Shown here piece by piece: positions 34,158 through 43,194 of a stretch of DNA of 52,498 nucleotides; positions within the stretch are counted from its first letter, which is position 1; each line of letters starts with the position of its first letter. A program made the translations under genes and the position numbers. The notes under the pieces were generated by a model. The model saw only the letters and a list, made by a program, of their open reading frames with translations. It searched no databases and was not told where the DNA came from. This stretch comes from Acidobacteria bacterium UBA2990 (GTDB lineage: Bacteria; Acidobacteriota; Vicinamibacteria; Vicinamibacterales; UBA8438), in the NCBI GenBank assembly GCA_002347025.1, contig DEAE01000016.1:185263-237760 (forward strand). The letters run 5' to 3'.

Positions 34158-35594
34158 TTAGCGCCTTCGCCCGGTAAGGAAAAGCAACGTATTCGCAAAC
34201 TGTCGCCACACAAAGATGATGCTGGTCGAAGTCAGGATTAAGATCGATGTAGTCAAAGCATCGACGGTCACCAACCACCTACCAGATCCCGGCCAAAAGG
34301 GAACCGCGGCGACACTACCAATCACAAGTGCAGCCCACTCGATCGGGGTCATCAACAGCGATGTCGGCTCGACAGGATTCGCCAGAGAAAACATCGCACG
34401 CCAGACCACAACGGCACCATCCACCGACTCAGCCCGAAAGAGCACCCACAATAGGAGCACCACAAACACACAGTACAGGCGACGGGCTAACGCCGGCCAC
34501 CGATCGAGTCTCGCACCAAGAACGAGTTGCTCAAACGCTACGAACCCGCCGTGCAACATACCCCACACAACAACGTTCCACCCTGGCCCATGCCAAAATC
34601 CAACAACAAGGAAGACCACAAAAATCTCCCTCACCCGCACCCACATCCCAGCCTCAGATGCCTCATGTGAGACGCCAATATAAGTGCGGATCCAGCCCAC
34701 TAAAGTGAGATTCCAACGCCTCCAGAACTCGGTCACCGTGTCAGCCCCGTAGGGCCAGCGAAAATTCTCGACTACGCGGATACCGAACATCCGTGCAAAT
34801 CCAATCGCCATGTCGGCGTACCCAGACAACTGGAAATAGATTTGCAACGCAAAACAGAAGGTCCCCAGCCAAGCCTCTAGCAGGCCAAGGTCGCCAGCGG
34901 AACTGCGAAACACTGCATCAGCTGGTCCCGCTAAATTCCGGGCCAATAGCACCACTTTGCAGAAGCCTACCAGCCACCGTCTTACACCATAGGCAAAAGC
35001 CGCCATCGTGGCTCGGCGCGTAGCGAGTTGGGGGCCCATATCGCGGTAACGCACCAAAGGTCCTGCGCACAACAACGGAAAAAACAACAAATAGAGCGCA
35101 GCTCGAATAGGACTGCCCTGCGCAGGCATGTGTCCACGGCTCACATCTGCCACATAGGAAATCGCATGGCAGGCCAAAAAAGTAAGACCGAACGGAGCCA
35201 GCAATTGCGGAACCGCAAACGACCGCTCATTGAACACAACAGGTAGCGGCATCGCGTACTTGAATGCGCCAAGTAACACAACATTGCCGGTCACAGCCAG
35301 CGTCAATAGCGCCTCAGGAAGAGCTCCCACACGATCATCGTCCACTTGCCGAGCACGGTCGATTGCGAGCGCGACCAGATAGTTCAAGAACGCTGCCGCG
35401 ATAATCCACCGAATGAACGGACCACTGCCACACGCGACAAAAAGCGAGCTCCCAACAGCAAGAACAGCGTTTCCGAGACTGAAGCGCCACCCTCTCGCTC
35501 TCCAATTTCGCGGTGTCACCGCCAGTGCCAAGAAGAACAGTCCCACCACTATGGGGAGAAAACGGAGCAGGAAGATAGAATCGGTAAACAGCAC
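34158..35594 (-). CDS. MBOAT family O-acyltransferase (AlgI-like)
   Basis: The 478-residue multi-spanning membrane protein matches the AlgI/DltB-type membrane-bound O-acyltransferases: PLLCAGPLVRYRDMGPQL, LQIYFQLSGYADMAIGFARM, FRWPYGADTVTEFWRRWN, and VVGFWHGPGWNVVVWGMLHG, where the last His is the catalytic one. Such proteins move acyl groups across the membrane to extracellular polymers. The usual SGNH/AlgJ-type partner is not adjacent, so the acceptor is unknown. The GTG start at 35594 has no good ribosome site. Convergent with the cytochrome b gene. Confidence 0.86.
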   Translation of the reverse strand: MLFTDSIFLLRFLPIVVGLFFLALAVTPRNWRARGWRFSLGNAVLAVGSSLFVACGSGPFIRWIIAAAFLNYLVALAIDRARQVDDDRVGALPEALLTLAVTGNVVLLGAFKYAMPLPVVFNERSFAVPQLLAPFGLTFLACHAISYVADVSRGHMPAQGSPIRAALYLLFFPLLCAGPLVRYRDMGPQLATRRATMAAFAYGVRRWLVGFCKVVLLARNLAGPADAVFRSSAGDLGLLEAWLGTFCFALQIYFQLSGYADMAIGFARMFGIRVVENFRWPYGADTVTEFWRRWNLTLVGWIRTYIGVSHEASEAGMWVRVREIFVVFLVVGFWHGPGWNVVVWGMLHGGFVAFEQLVLGARLDRWPALARRLYCVFVVLLLWVLFRAESVDGAVVVWRAMFSLANPVEPTSLLMTPIEWAALVIGSVAAVPFWPGSGRWLVTVDALTTSILILTSTSIIFVWRQFANTLLFLTGRRR

Positions 35595-35950
35595 GATTAA
35601 GACAAGGACACGCCTGGATTCACGAATCCAAGCTCAAGAGACGGACAACCATATTTTGGAGGACCAAGATTTGTACTCGCGATACCGCCCAACACAATTC
35701 TAGCTACAAGCGGCCACCATGAAAGATGCGCCAACAAATGCTATCAGGTCAGGTCCCCTAATCTGTCTTTCACCGCAGTCTGTCCTACAACATACCTTCA
35801 GACATTCCTACGCACCATTATCTAGCGTGGCGTGCTACGCTTTCACATACCGAACTAGTCGACCCACCTGTCACGCGACCCAGACAGGTAGGCATACACT
35901 TCAGCCTACATTTGGCTGCGATATGAGCGGCTAAATATTGGAGGACTGTT
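35595..35950. other. 356-bp divergent intergenic region
   Basis: Lies between the MBOAT gene (minus) and the serine hydrolase gene (plus). I see no gene; the only supported element is the GGAGGA ribosome site at about 35938-35944 of the downstream gene. No clear promoter boxes or inverted repeats. Confidence 0.45.
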
Positions 35951-37453
35951 ATGACCCTCTCTCCCCAGCGTCTGGTAATAGCTACATCTCTCATGATTGT
36001 GTGGGTCAGTGTAGCGTTTCCCCACCACAGCGAGGCCCAAGATGCTCGAGCAGCCATGCTAGCGCGTGCCGAGGTAGCCGAACTGGACACCGAGTATGTC
36101 GCACCGCCAGGCGACCCACTATGGCACCATACCGCAGGCTTCGCTAAGACCCTGTGTTCGGCAGTCTTCGTCACCGGACTCGACCCGGCGTTCGCTGCTG
36201 AAAATGTGGGGTTCTTCAGTTCTCCTTACGAGCACCGCACTCACGTGACCAACATTGAGGTAGACCGCGACCAGCGCCAAATACACCTAACGCTTCCAGA
36301 CGATGTAGTCCGCACTGCGAAGTTCAACGGCGATCACGGCTGCGTGACCTTACCAATTGGCGAAAATGATGTCTTCTTCGAACCAGTTGACATCACCAGC
36401 ACATTACCCGAACCGTCTACTCTGCCCTGGCCGATGGGCGACCGGCTCTCCGACGCCCCGCTACCACCCAGCATAGATAGTGACAAGGTAGCTCAAGCGG
36501 TCGATGCAGCCTTTCAACCAGCGGAAGGCATGACAGCGGCATTCGTGGTCACCCACCGTGGCCGTATCATCGGCGAGCGGTATGGAGACGGCATCACCAT
36601 GCATACCCCACTCGAAAGCTGGTCAATGGGCAAGAGTCTTACGGCGACCTTGATGGGAGTCCTGATCGAGCAAGGTGTCTACGACCTTTGGCAACCAGCC
36701 CCAGTCCCAGAATGGCAAAACAACGGCGATCCACGACAGCAAATTCGGATTGCTGACATCCTACGCATGTCGAGCGGGCTGCGATTTCGGGGAGTGGCTG
36801 ACCCCGACCTCGACCCTGCACTAGGCTATCCAGACCACCTGTATGTCTACACCGGCACCGTCAACTCATTCAACTGGGCAGCCACCCGCCCGCAGCAGTG
36901 GCCCCCAAATACTATTGGCCGTTACCGCAACTCGGATCCTGTGCTCACCAACTACCTAGTTCGTTTGGGCGTCGAGGGTCGTGGGGACGAATACCTATCA
37001 TTTCCCCAAAGAGAATTATTCGACAAGATAGGCATCCGGGGGATGGTCCTTGAAACTGATCCCTATGGTAATTACCTCCTCCAAGGCTACGAACTTGCTC
37101 CAGCACGTGACTGGGCGCGCCTCGGGAACCTGTACCTCCAAGATGGGGTCTGGATGGGCACCCGTATTCTTCCAGAAGGCTACGCCGAGTTCGTCAGTTC
37201 TGTCGCCCCGGCCTGGGAAGCTGACGGGCGGCCAATTTACGGGGGATTTTTCTGGATCAACGGTACCGGAACTTTCCCGGTGCCTCAAGAAGCTTATTAC
37301 ATGTCTGGCGCAGGCGGGCAGACGACACTGATCGTTCCATCACACGACCTTGTAGTAGTGCGCCAAGGGCACTACCGAGGTGCTCGGGCCGGTGGACGAG
37401 CCCTTCGCGATGCTTTGACTCTTCTAATGGAGGCAATACCACCAAGCCGATAG
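35951..37453 (+). CDS. exported serine hydrolase of the beta-lactamase/6-aminohexanoate-hydrolase type
   Basis: The 500-residue protein has a signal peptide (RLVIATSLMIVWVSVAFPHH, cleavage near SEAQ) and a class C beta-lactamase-fold core: nucleophile Ser225 and Lys228 in ESWSMGKSLTATLMG, and Tyr325-Arg-Asn327 in GRYRNSDPVLTNYL. The third box is near SGAGGQTTLIVPSHDLVVV. The 150-residue N-terminal part resembles that of nylon-oligomer hydrolase-like proteins. It probably hydrolyses an ester or amide in the periplasm. ATG 35951 is well placed after GGAGGA. The enolase-superfamily gene follows 42 bp later on the same strand, a probable operon. Confidence 0.84.
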   Translation: MTLSPQRLVIATSLMIVWVSVAFPHHSEAQDARAAMLARAEVAELDTEYVAPPGDPLWHHTAGFAKTLCSAVFVTGLDPAFAAENVGFFSSPYEHRTHVTNIEVDRDQRQIHLTLPDDVVRTAKFNGDHGCVTLPIGENDVFFEPVDITSTLPEPSTLPWPMGDRLSDAPLPPSIDSDKVAQAVDAAFQPAEGMTAAFVVTHRGRIIGERYGDGITMHTPLESWSMGKSLTATLMGVLIEQGVYDLWQPAPVPEWQNNGDPRQQIRIADILRMSSGLRFRGVADPDLDPALGYPDHLYVYTGTVNSFNWAATRPQQWPPNTIGRYRNSDPVLTNYLVRLGVEGRGDEYLSFPQRELFDKIGIRGMVLETDPYGNYLLQGYELAPARDWARLGNLYLQDGVWMGTRILPEGYAEFVSSVAPAWEADGRPIYGGFFWINGTGTFPVPQEAYYMSGAGGQTTLIVPSHDLVVVRQGHYRGARAGGRALRDALTLLMEAIPPSR

Positions 37454-37495
37454 TCTCGGCGGGATCCTAGAACCATGACAATGCGAGGTATCGTG

Positions 37496-38788
37496 ATGAA
37501 ATCAGAGTTGACCATGCCTAGTCGCCGTCGCTTTTTTCGTGACGCCAGAAGATTTGCTGCCGTGGCTGCAGGCATAGCATCGTCTCAAATCAGGACCACC
37601 CCATCAGCCACGGCATGGATGGCACAAGAGCCGAGCCTTAAAATTCAGTCCGTAGCCGCCTATCCCATATACATCAACGCCCGGTCGGATGGACTGCTTG
37701 AGGCCCCAAAGTTCGAAGGTGATGACGACCCCCGTCGCTGGCGCTGGGGCGGACCATTTGAGCAACTTCCCTCAGCCATCATCGCCATCATCAAGACCGA
37801 CCAAGGCATCACTGGGTTTGGCATGGGCGCGGGTGGCAGCGCAGCAGTCGAGATCATCGACGGACACCTTAAACACTTGTTGATCGGCGCCAACCCACTT
37901 AATGTCGAACAACTCTGGGATCAAATGTACCGGTCCGCGATCTTTTATGGACGCCGTGGGCTATTCGTTATGGCGCTCAGTGCTGTGGACAATGCACTGT
38001 GGGATATTGCCGGCAAGCACACCGGCCAGCCGGTATATCAGTTGCTTGGCGGCGCGCCGCGCGACCGCATTGCCCTCTACCAAACAGGTGGGGATGTCAC
38101 AGAGGGTAGAGCTCGCGGCGTCAGACATTTCAAGCGCAGCCTGCCTATTAGCCCGCAAACCGAACCAGCACAGCTTCAGCGAGCAATTGACTCGGTATTG
38201 GCCGCCCGCGATGCGATGGGACCGGACGGCAACTTAATGACCGACTGTGTGTCACGAGACGGCACTGTCGAGTGGGCAGTCAACCTTGCCGAACGGCTTC
38301 GAGCAGCAGACCTCTACTTCATGGAAGAGATGCTTTCTCCAGACAACGTATTCGGTTACGCGGAGTTGGTCAATCGAATAGGTGGCAGCGGACGAAAGTT
38401 GACCAAGATCGCCTGTGGGGAGCATGAGTACACCGAATATGGTTTCGACATCCTCGTTCGGTTAGGCTCCGCCGAAATCCTGCAACCCGACATCACCTGG
38501 TGCGGCGGAACCACCGCCGGTCGCCGGATCGCCCAATTAGTTGAGACAGCCGGGTTGGAAATCATCCCGCACCGGGGTGGCAGTTCATGGGGCCTGCCAA
38601 TCGCCCTGACCTCTCCAAGCTGTACGATGGCCGAAAGTTTTCCTGCCGGCTCAGCCATCCTTGATGCAATGTCGCCAGCCACAGAGAACGGTGATGTTTT
38701 AGCTCCAAAGGACCCCGGCTTTGGAACAAAATTAACCGAAGAGATGGTACTAGAGTATCGGCTAACTAGAGAGGACCGAAACATCTAA
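37496..38788 (+). CDS. Tat-exported mandelate racemase/muconate lactonizing enzyme family dehydratase
   Basis: The 430-residue product has a twin-arginine signal (MPSRRRFFRDARRFAAVAAG) and an enolase-superfamily barrel resembling rhamnonate-type sugar acid dehydratases: FYGRRGLFVMALSAVDNALW, the first metal Asp at residue 250 in LMTDCVSRD, Glu in LYFMEEMLSPDN, and Glu in IACGEHEYTEYGF, then ILQPDITWCGGTT and IIPHRGGSSWG with the catalytic His. These enzymes are normally cytoplasmic, so export of one is unusual. ATG 37496 with GAGG upstream is chosen; ATG 37475 would add seven residues. It lies between the serine hydrolase and the MBL-fold gene in one plus-strand run. Confidence 0.83.
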   Translation: MKSELTMPSRRRFFRDARRFAAVAAGIASSQIRTTPSATAWMAQEPSLKIQSVAAYPIYINARSDGLLEAPKFEGDDDPRRWRWGGPFEQLPSAIIAIIKTDQGITGFGMGAGGSAAVEIIDGHLKHLLIGANPLNVEQLWDQMYRSAIFYGRRGLFVMALSAVDNALWDIAGKHTGQPVYQLLGGAPRDRIALYQTGGDVTEGRARGVRHFKRSLPISPQTEPAQLQRAIDSVLAARDAMGPDGNLMTDCVSRDGTVEWAVNLAERLRAADLYFMEEMLSPDNVFGYAELVNRIGGSGRKLTKIACGEHEYTEYGFDILVRLGSAEILQPDITWCGGTTAGRRIAQLVETAGLEIIPHRGGSSWGLPIALTSPSCTMAESFPAGSAILDAMSPATENGDVLAPKDPGFGTKLTEEMVLEYRLTREDRNI

Positions 38789-38840
38789 ACGGGGGCACCA
38801 AAAAAGTCAACTCATCAAACCAGGTAAAACGGAGGACAGA

Positions 38841-39722
38841 ATGAAGCGAATCACGATCTTGACCACTTTGGTCGGATTGGGCCTAGTCACATCCATGGGA
38901 CGCCCAGTCGCCCAAGGCAATCTGGCAGAGATAGAACACGTCAAAGACAATCTCTACGTCATCACAGGCGGCGGCGGCAATACAGCCGCACTAGTGACCG
39001 ACAGCGGCGTCGTCGTGGTGGACACAAAAAACCCCGGTTGGGGTGATGCGATTCTGACCCAGATCCGAACCGTCACCGACAAACCAGTGCAAATGATTAT
39101 CAACACACACACGCACGGAGATCACGTCGGAAGCAACATCGATTTCCCTCAACCGGTCGAAATAGTCGCTCATACCAACACAAAGACCAACATGGAACGC
39201 ATGGAGGCCTTCCAATCCACCAGTGGACGGCAGTACTTGCCAAGCCAGACCTATCAAGAGCGCCTTACGTTGCTCGACGGCGATAACCAAATCGATCTCT
39301 ACCACTTCGGAGCTGGGCACACGAGCGGTGATTCCATCGTGGTCTTCCGGGCTCTCGGGGTTGCTCACACTGGAGATCTGTTCGCCTGGAAGGGTGTACC
39401 GTATATCGACGTCGGCAATGGTGGTAGCGGGGTGTCATATCCGAAGACCTTACTGGCTGCCGCTGACGGCATCTCAGGGGTCGATACTGTGATTCCTGGC
39501 CATAGCCCAGTAATGACCTGGGCTGATTTCCGCGAGTTTGGCGAGTTCAACCGCGACTTCCTCACAGCCGTGGAAAGAGGAAAAGCGGAAGGAAAATCGT
39601 CAGCAGAGACCGCCGCCTCGCTCAACCTCCCTGCCCGCTACGCGAACTACGTAATGAGCAGGGGCACGTTGACAAGCGCCGCTGACAATGCCGAGAAGAT
39701 CTACGCCGAGCTTGACCAATAA
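38841..39722 (+). CDS. exported metallo-beta-lactamase-fold hydrolase
   Basis: A 293-residue protein with a signal peptide (ITILTTLVGLGLVTSMG) and the MBL metal motif NTHTHGDHVG (His90, His92, Asp94, His95), further ligands in FGAGHTSGDSIVVF, HTGDLF and IPGHSPV. The arrangement resembles quinoprotein-relay (SoxH/PqqB-like) or class B3-type periplasmic hydrolases rather than a true lactamase. It would bind two zinc or iron ions and hydrolyse an unknown substrate. The ATG at 38841 follows GGAGGAC. It ends the run begun by the serine hydrolase; a hairpin follows. Confidence 0.86.
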   Translation: MKRITILTTLVGLGLVTSMGRPVAQGNLAEIEHVKDNLYVITGGGGNTAALVTDSGVVVVDTKNPGWGDAILTQIRTVTDKPVQMIINTHTHGDHVGSNIDFPQPVEIVAHTNTKTNMERMEAFQSTSGRQYLPSQTYQERLTLLDGDNQIDLYHFGAGHTSGDSIVVFRALGVAHTGDLFAWKGVPYIDVGNGGSGVSYPKTLLAAADGISGVDTVIPGHSPVMTWADFREFGEFNRDFLTAVERGKAEGKSSAETAASLNLPARYANYVMSRGTLTSAADNAEKIYAELDQ

Positions 39723-39737
39723 GCCTACTCAGCAGGG

Positions 39738-39768
39738 GTCGGGTAGGGTTGTTCCAATCCTGCCCGAC
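39738..39768. terminator. strong hairpin between convergent genes
   Basis: GTCGGGTAGGGTTG (39738-39751) pairs with CAATCCTGCCCGAC (39755-39768) over 14 positions including two G-U pairs, with a three-base loop TTC. It begins 15 bases after the stop of the MBL-fold gene and lies 44 bp from the stop of the convergent PDLQG-family gene. The following bases are only moderately T-rich, but placement suits a two-way terminator. Confidence 0.6.
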
Positions 39769-39811
39769 TTACTTCCTGTCCGAACCGTGAGAGAGATGGA
39801 AATTGGCTAGC

Positions 39812-40843
39812 CTACTGCCCTGGCGAGGCCGCTAACTCTTCAGTCCGTGCTCCAGACAACATGTTGTGTAAGCCATAGTTTCCTTCATGGCAGGCATACT
39901 CAAACATCGCCTCTCCCAGCTTCATCGGCAGCACTGCTGTAAATGGCCTAGTAAAGGTCGTGGCGTCGTCCACCGTGTACTCATAAAGCAACGTATCATC
40001 GCCCACCCTGCTAAAACGCTCAACTAGGTTTAGGGTCCTGCCGCTACCAACCGCCGTCGCCACTGACGGGTTGAAACTTGCGGTCTTGTCAGAAAAATTC
40101 TGTGTTTCCACCACCAACGTGTCCCCATCCCAGTACCCACGGGAATCTCCCATCCACTGGCGCACGTTCTCTGGCAAATGCTCACGGTGTTCCAGTGGCA
40201 CGATGCGTGCATCATGCACCATTTCATGCAGGATAACGACGTGGTCAGCCGTCTGAAAAATTTGAATGTTCTGGTTGTAGCCAGCCGGCACTATTGGCGG
40301 GCCCGAATTGAAACCAAGAAGACACCGCTCAGCTAGGCCTCGGTCCTCCCAGCTATCAGCACCAATGCCAGCGGCCCGCACTCGAACCGGGCGTGTCCCC
40401 GGAAGGTCCTCTCCTAGTGAGAGTTCAGCCATCTTTATACCCGCTTGCAGATCTGGCAATCGCCCGGTCGGGGGGTCCACGATGAGCGAGGTTCGCAGGT
40501 CGTCAACAACGGAAGCCCCTTGATCAACCCAATAGCTGTTGTAAGCACCAACATTGCCACCGACCGGCAGCGGCTCATTCCGCACCTCACTCGGCGCGAA
40601 TGCCGCGTTAGCCCTCGCAGCCGACTGAGCCTCAAGCTCAGCTGTCTCTTCGGCAGTCAGCAAAGCCTGATCGGCCTTGTCCTCTGGCCGTTGTAGCGGT
40701 GTCAGAGTCCGAAAATCCCAGACTCCCTGCAGGTCGGGCCGGCCGTCAGCCAACCTTGGCGGTTCGAAGGTTGTCTGAGCCGAAACCGATATCCCTCCTA
40801 CGGTCACCAGTAGAAACAGCACGACTTCATTTCGTCGATTCAT
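39812..40843 (-). CDS. secreted PDLQGVW-family protein, paralogue 3 of 3
   Basis: A 343-residue exported protein of unknown function, homologous to those of 4328-5344 and 11838-12896. Signal peptide (EVVLFLLVTVGGISVSAQ), then RPDLQGVW with TPLQRPE, GGNVGAYNSYW, TSLIVDPPTGRLPDL, GYNQNIQIFQT, MVHDARIVPLEHREHLPE, GDSRGYWDGDTLVVETQNF, LVERFSRVGDDTLLYE and FEYACHEGNYGL. It shares the GGNVGAYNSYW block with paralogue 2 but the shorter middle with paralogue 1. ATG 40843 has a near-ideal GGAGGT site. The NHL-propeller gene ends 26 bp upstream on the same strand, so these two exported proteins are probably co-expressed. Confidence 0.77.
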   Translation of the reverse strand: MNRRNEVVLFLLVTVGGISVSAQTTFEPPRLADGRPDLQGVWDFRTLTPLQRPEDKADQALLTAEETAELEAQSAARANAAFAPSEVRNEPLPVGGNVGAYNSYWVDQGASVVDDLRTSLIVDPPTGRLPDLQAGIKMAELSLGEDLPGTRPVRVRAAGIGADSWEDRGLAERCLLGFNSGPPIVPAGYNQNIQIFQTADHVVILHEMVHDARIVPLEHREHLPENVRQWMGDSRGYWDGDTLVVETQNFSDKTASFNPSVATAVGSGRTLNLVERFSRVGDDTLLYEYTVDDATTFTRPFTAVLPMKLGEAMFEYACHEGNYGLHNMLSGARTEELAASPGQ

Positions 40844-40869
40844 TCTTTATACCTCCGGTTCGAGACCCG

Positions 40870-41844
40870 TCATTTCACAAACTTCTGTACACGCCCGGCA
40901 AGTTGCGCAACAAAAACTTCTCCAGCACCTGACACCGTCATCCCATGTCCACCGTTACCACCGGGCAGAGTAGCAGTCTCGTTCCCGTTGAGGTCCCGCA
41001 AGGTACCTCCAGTCCAAAGGTGCTGGTCAGCAGTCATAAACAAAGCGGAATTACCACCGATGTCGCTCCACTCATCTAGAAACCGGCCCGCAGCATCAAA
41101 TACCTGAACACGCTGGTTATCGCGGTCAGTCACATAAACTCGATCAGCAGCATCCACCACCAGATTGTGGGGTAGGCCAAACTCCCCCTGCCCCGTGCCC
41201 CGGCTGCCCCACTCCACCAGATACTCGCCGGAGGCCGTGTATTTCACGACCCGAGCATTGCCATATCCGTCACTTACATAAACGGAACCGTCTGACCCAA
41301 AGGCGACATCGGTCGGTAGATTAAACGTGTTTTGGCTCTGTCCAGCCACTCCCTTTGACCCAAGTTCCATCAACACATGTCCCTGAAAATTCATCTTGTA
41401 GACCACATGCCCCGGAGCATCGACAACCCAGATATTGTTGTCCGCATCAACCCTCACCGCATGAGCACCACACGCGTGACATCCGGCCGCACCGTAAACA
41501 GCAGTGTACCCAGACTGCCCAGACACGCGGTCGGTGGGATCGATACCGGCCACCTTGCCATTACTGAATAAACCATCGCCCCATGCACGGACGAACCGTC
41601 CATCTGGATCGAACAACATCAGAGGCAACGCACCACGATGCAAGACAACAATGTATCCATTGACGCTACTAGCAACTCCGGACACCTGCCCGAAGTTCCA
41701 GGCTGCCGGTGTACCGGCCACCGATGTCGCTGGATCGGGCCATCCCGTAACCTCGGTGTAATCCACTCCTTGTGCGCTAAGCAAAGATCCGCCGTTCCAC
41801 AGAAGAATGGCCACAAGCAACGCACTCAATCGCTGGAATGTCAT
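40870..41844 (-). CDS. secreted NHL-repeat beta-propeller (peptidylglycine lyase-like)
   Basis: The 324-residue protein has a signal peptide ending near LLSAQ and repeated NHL blades: VSGVASSVNGYIVVLHRG, AVRVDADNNIWVVDAPGHVV, PTDVAFGSDGSVYVSDGYGN, PHNLVVDAADRVYVTDRDNQ, spaced 45-55 residues, as in six-bladed propellers of the peptidyl-alpha-hydroxyglycine lyase type. A CHAC segment (GCHACGAHAVRVD) lies before one blade and could bind metal or form a disulfide. Function is unproven; a lyase or binding protein is possible. ATG 41844 has AGGAG upstream. It precedes the third PDLQG-family gene by 26 bp. Confidence 0.8.
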   Translation of the reverse strand: MTFQRLSALLVAILLWNGGSLLSAQGVDYTEVTGWPDPATSVAGTPAAWNFGQVSGVASSVNGYIVVLHRGALPLMLFDPDGRFVRAWGDGLFSNGKVAGIDPTDRVSGQSGYTAVYGAAGCHACGAHAVRVDADNNIWVVDAPGHVVYKMNFQGHVLMELGSKGVAGQSQNTFNLPTDVAFGSDGSVYVSDGYGNARVVKYTASGEYLVEWGSRGTGQGEFGLPHNLVVDAADRVYVTDRDNQRVQVFDAAGRFLDEWSDIGGNSALFMTADQHLWTGGTLRDLNGNETATLPGGNGGHGMTVSGAGEVFVAQLAGRVQKFVK

Positions 41845-41985
41845 ATTCTGGTTCTCCTACCGAAATTGTTCCGTCTAGGTGGTAGCGATGCCCTCAAACA
41901 CTAGCCAGCCAACAGTAAACACTCTCCTAGATCCTCACCAAACCCATAACCCTCACCATCGGTGTCGAATAAAATTCGCCGCACT

Positions 41986-43194
41986 CTAAACCGCCCCCGC
42001 ATCTCTTAGCTCACTGATTTCGTTATCACTGTAGCCCACCTCACGCAAAACCTCATCAGTGTGTTCACCCAAGAGGGGTGGCGGCAACGTCACGTGACCT
42101 GGGGTATCGCTGAGTTCGATCGGCAGTCCGATCATCTTGACAGCCTCAGCTGTCGGATGAGGGCACTCAATCACTTTACCCCGAGTGGTCAATTGCGGAT
42201 TGGTACATACCTCAGCCACGGTGCGGATGCGACCACAGGGAACACCGGCATCACCCAGTAAGTCTAGCCACTCTTGCACCGTACGGGTCGCTGTCAACTC
42301 AACAATGATCGGAATCAAGACGTCCCTATTCCGAACACGCTCAGGAGCAGTAACGAATCGAGGATCATCCCGAATGTCATTCCGCTTTATGGCATTGCAA
42401 TAACGCACCCACAGAGAATCGTTCGCAATGCCCAAATTCATCCACCCATCCTTAGCCCGTAACGTCTGATAAGGAACAACCGACGGATGGTCATTACCTC
42501 GGCGCGTCGGGCTTTCCCCAGAGGCAAAATAATTACCGGCGTTATAAGTCAGTAGCGAAGCGACAGCATCGAGCATCGCAACGTTGACGTGCTGACCGCG
42601 ACCAGTTGTGTGCCTGGCATACAACGCCAAAATCACGCCCTGCGCCGCCATCATCCCGGCAGTTAGGTCAGCAATCGGTGTACCGATTCGTGTCGGTGGG
42701 CCTGCCGCCTCACCGGTTAGATCCATCAAACCCGACTCACCCTGCACGATGAGATCGTAACCGGGCCTGTTCGCATCAGGCCCACTGCCGCCAAAACCCG
42801 ATATCGAACAATAAACCAAGGTTGGACAACGAGCCGATACAGCCTCGTAGTCAAGCCCGAGTCGTGCCATCGCTCCTGGCCTAAAATTCTCAAGCAAGAC
42901 ATCGGCCTTAGCGAGCAACCGCCACACGATCGCCTGTCCAGCCTCGCTTTTGAGATTGATGCCACAGCTACGCTTGTTGCGATTAACCGACAGGTAGTAT
43001 GGCGATTCACCGCCGACAAACGGTGGTCCAAATCCACGCGACTCATCGCCTCGAACGGGCTCCTCGATCTTGATAACGTCGGCACCCATATCACCAAGAG
43101 TCATTGAGCAAGTTGGACCCGACACAACCCGACTGAGATCGATGACACGGATACCGTCAAGGGGTGGGTTAGATGGCAATGATCGTTTAGGCAT
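41986..43194 (-). CDS. class III CoA transferase (CaiB/BaiF family)
   Basis: The 402-residue protein matches formyl-CoA/L-carnitine CoA transferases: IRVIDLSRVVSGPTCSMTLG, DMGADVIKIEEPVRGDESRG, NRNKRSCGINLKSEAGQ, ENFRPGAMARLGL, and RPGYDLIVQGESGLMDLTGE, whose Asp (about residue 147) is the catalytic one. It would move CoA between carboxylic acids in the cytoplasm. The substrate acid is not readable. ATG 43194 is chosen; a TTG at 43215 is possible and neither has a clear ribosome site. It is a single gene with a 647-bp gap behind it. Confidence 0.9.
   Translation of the reverse strand: MPKRSLPSNPPLDGIRVIDLSRVVSGPTCSMTLGDMGADVIKIEEPVRGDESRGFGPPFVGGESPYYLSVNRNKRSCGINLKSEAGQAIVWRLLAKADVLLENFRPGAMARLGLDYEAVSARCPTLVYCSISGFGGSGPDANRPGYDLIVQGESGLMDLTGEAAGPPTRIGTPIADLTAGMMAAQGVILALYARHTTGRGQHVNVAMLDAVASLLTYNAGNYFASGESPTRRGNDHPSVVPYQTLRAKDGWMNLGIANDSLWVRYCNAIKRNDIRDDPRFVTAPERVRNRDVLIPIIVELTATRTVQEWLDLLGDAGVPCGRIRTVAEVCTNPQLTTRGKVIECPHPTAEAVKMIGLPIELSDTPGHVTLPPPLLGEHTDEVLREVGYSDNEISELRDAGAV

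Noticed and set aside
35719..35934. 71-codon reading upstream of the serine hydrolase
   Set aside because: No ribosome site, low-complexity His/Thr/Ser content, no similarity to known folds; looks like the product of C-rich DNA.
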